Position numbers and translations under genes: made by a program. This document shows positions 6,559 to 7,009 of a DNA stretch of 7,009 bases, in pieces. The DNA lies in contig JAURMN010000041.1 of assembly GCA_030830725.1 (NCBI GenBank), positions 1 through 7,009 of the forward strand, written 5' to 3'. The notes beneath the pieces were generated by a model that was not told the origin of the DNA, did no database searches, and was given only the letters and a program-made list of their open reading frames with translations. The stretch's first letter is position 1. Every line of letters begins with the position of its first letter. The stretch comes from Balneolales bacterium (lineage in GTDB: Bacteria; Bacteroidota; Rhodothermia; Balneolales; Balneolaceae).

Positions 6559-6581
6559 CTTTAAGTCTCGGAGTCACTCCT
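6552..6581. repeat. Short direct repeat GTCACTCCT and odd palindrome
   Basis: GTCACTCCT occurs at 6552-6560 and again at 6573-6581. The second copy is part of the odd palindrome GGAGT-C-ACTCC (6570-6580). The left arm of the neighbouring stem-loop (GAGTGAC, 6530-6536) could pair with either copy, giving two alternative hairpins. Confidence 0.45.
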
Positions 6582-6586
6582 GCGAA

Positions 6587-7009
6587 TTAAGCTGTCACAC
6601 CCTCGCGAATGGTATCAAATGCCTGAGCTAAATCTGCAGTTAGGTCATCAGCAGCTTCAATTCCCACAGAAAGACGAATCAAGGAATCTTTAATTCCTGA
6701 GGCCAATCGGCGCTCGCGTGGCACAGATGCATGAGTCATTTTTGCAGGTTGACAGCAGAGACTTCTCACGCCGCCCAGACTTTCGGCCAATTTGAAGTAT
6801 TTGGTAGAGCTGACAAACGCGATGGCAGTTTCTTCGGTGTCTTGCTTTAAGGTAAAGGAGACAATCCCACCAAATAAACCTTTTTGTTGGCGTTTCGCCA
6901 CGTCGTGGTTCTTGTGCCCCTCAAGACCAGGATAATAGACTTGATCCACATCGGGATGTTCCGCCAGAAAACGAGCCACTTTCATGGCATTCTCACACTG
7001 TCTTTCCAC
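6587..7009 (-). CDS. PLP-dependent trans-sulfuration enzyme (cystathionine gamma-synthase/lyase family), C-terminal part
   Basis: Partial gene: the frame is open to the window edge at 7009 and the N-terminal part, with the PLP-binding lysine, lies outside. The visible 140 residues are the C-terminal domain of the Cys/Met metabolism PLP-enzyme family. Recognisable blocks are ENAMKVARFLAEHP (6-19), VYYPGL (24-29), GLFGGIVSFTL (44-54), KLAESLGGVRSL (73-84), PAKMTHASVP (88-97) and LIRLSVGIE (110-118), where Arg112 is the expected substrate-carboxylate ligand. The SLGG-SL and MTHAS motifs fit cystathionine gamma-synthase or gamma-lyase rather than the beta-lyase (SWGG). Residue 82 is Arg where most gamma-enzymes have Glu; sulfhydrylases of the same fold often have a basic residue there. 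The exact reaction (cystathionine synthesis, cleavage, or direct sulfhydrylation) is therefore left open, and no gene symbol is given. The stop codon TAA is at 6589-6587. Confidence 0.9.
   Translation of the reverse strand: MERQCENAMKVARFLAEHPDVDQVYYPGLEGHKNHDVAKRQQKGLFGGIVSFTLKQDTEETAIAFVSSTKYFKLAESLGGVRSLCCQPAKMTHASVPRERRLASGIKDSLIRLSVGIEAADDLTADLAQAFDTIREGVTA

Overview
The window is a chromosomal stretch of a Gram-negative bacterium that looks like ordinary housekeeping and envelope gene content. There is no mobile element, CRISPR array, rRNA or tRNA that I can see. The gene set points tentatively to the Bacteroidota / Rhodothermota / Balneolota group: a WbqC-family protein, an NhaC-type antiporter preceded by a signal-like N-terminus, a secreted PQQ-type sugar dehydrogenase, and mostly absent Shine-Dalgarno sequences. 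This is inference from gene style, not a marker-based assignment.

Layout. (1) 2-2396, plus strand: the C-terminal part of the ribosome-associated ABC-F ATPase EttA, then an HD-domain protein overlapping it by ATGA, then 17 nt later an exported PQQ-dependent aldose dehydrogenase-like protein. These three may form one operon. (2) 2435-3085, minus strand: protein-L-isoaspartate O-methyltransferase, convergent with the dehydrogenase. (3) 3086-3287: a divergent intergenic region with several inverted repeats. (4) 3288-5842, plus strand: an NhaC-family Na+/H+ antiporter with an unusual N-terminal extension, overlapping by 4 nt (TTGA) a WbqC-family protein. (5) 5843-6063: an intergenic region with a composite inverted repeat, a clear sigma70-type promoter and a strong Shine-Dalgarno. 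These serve (6) 6064-6531, a four-helix membrane protein of DUF2231-like type. (7) A stem-loop at 6530-6558 separates it from (8) 6587-7009, minus strand, the C-terminal part of a PLP-dependent trans-sulfuration enzyme (cystathionine gamma-synthase/lyase family) that runs off the window.

Functional links are loose: translation control (EttA), protein repair (Pcm), ion homeostasis (NhaC), periplasmic sugar oxidation and sulfur amino acid metabolism. I do not see a convincing new multi-gene system. The points most worth a second look are the HD protein that has lost the expected last metal-binding aspartate, the nhaC-WbqC coupling, the isolated strong promoter/SD in front of the His-rich membrane protein, and an arginine at a normally acidic position of the trans-sulfuration enzyme.
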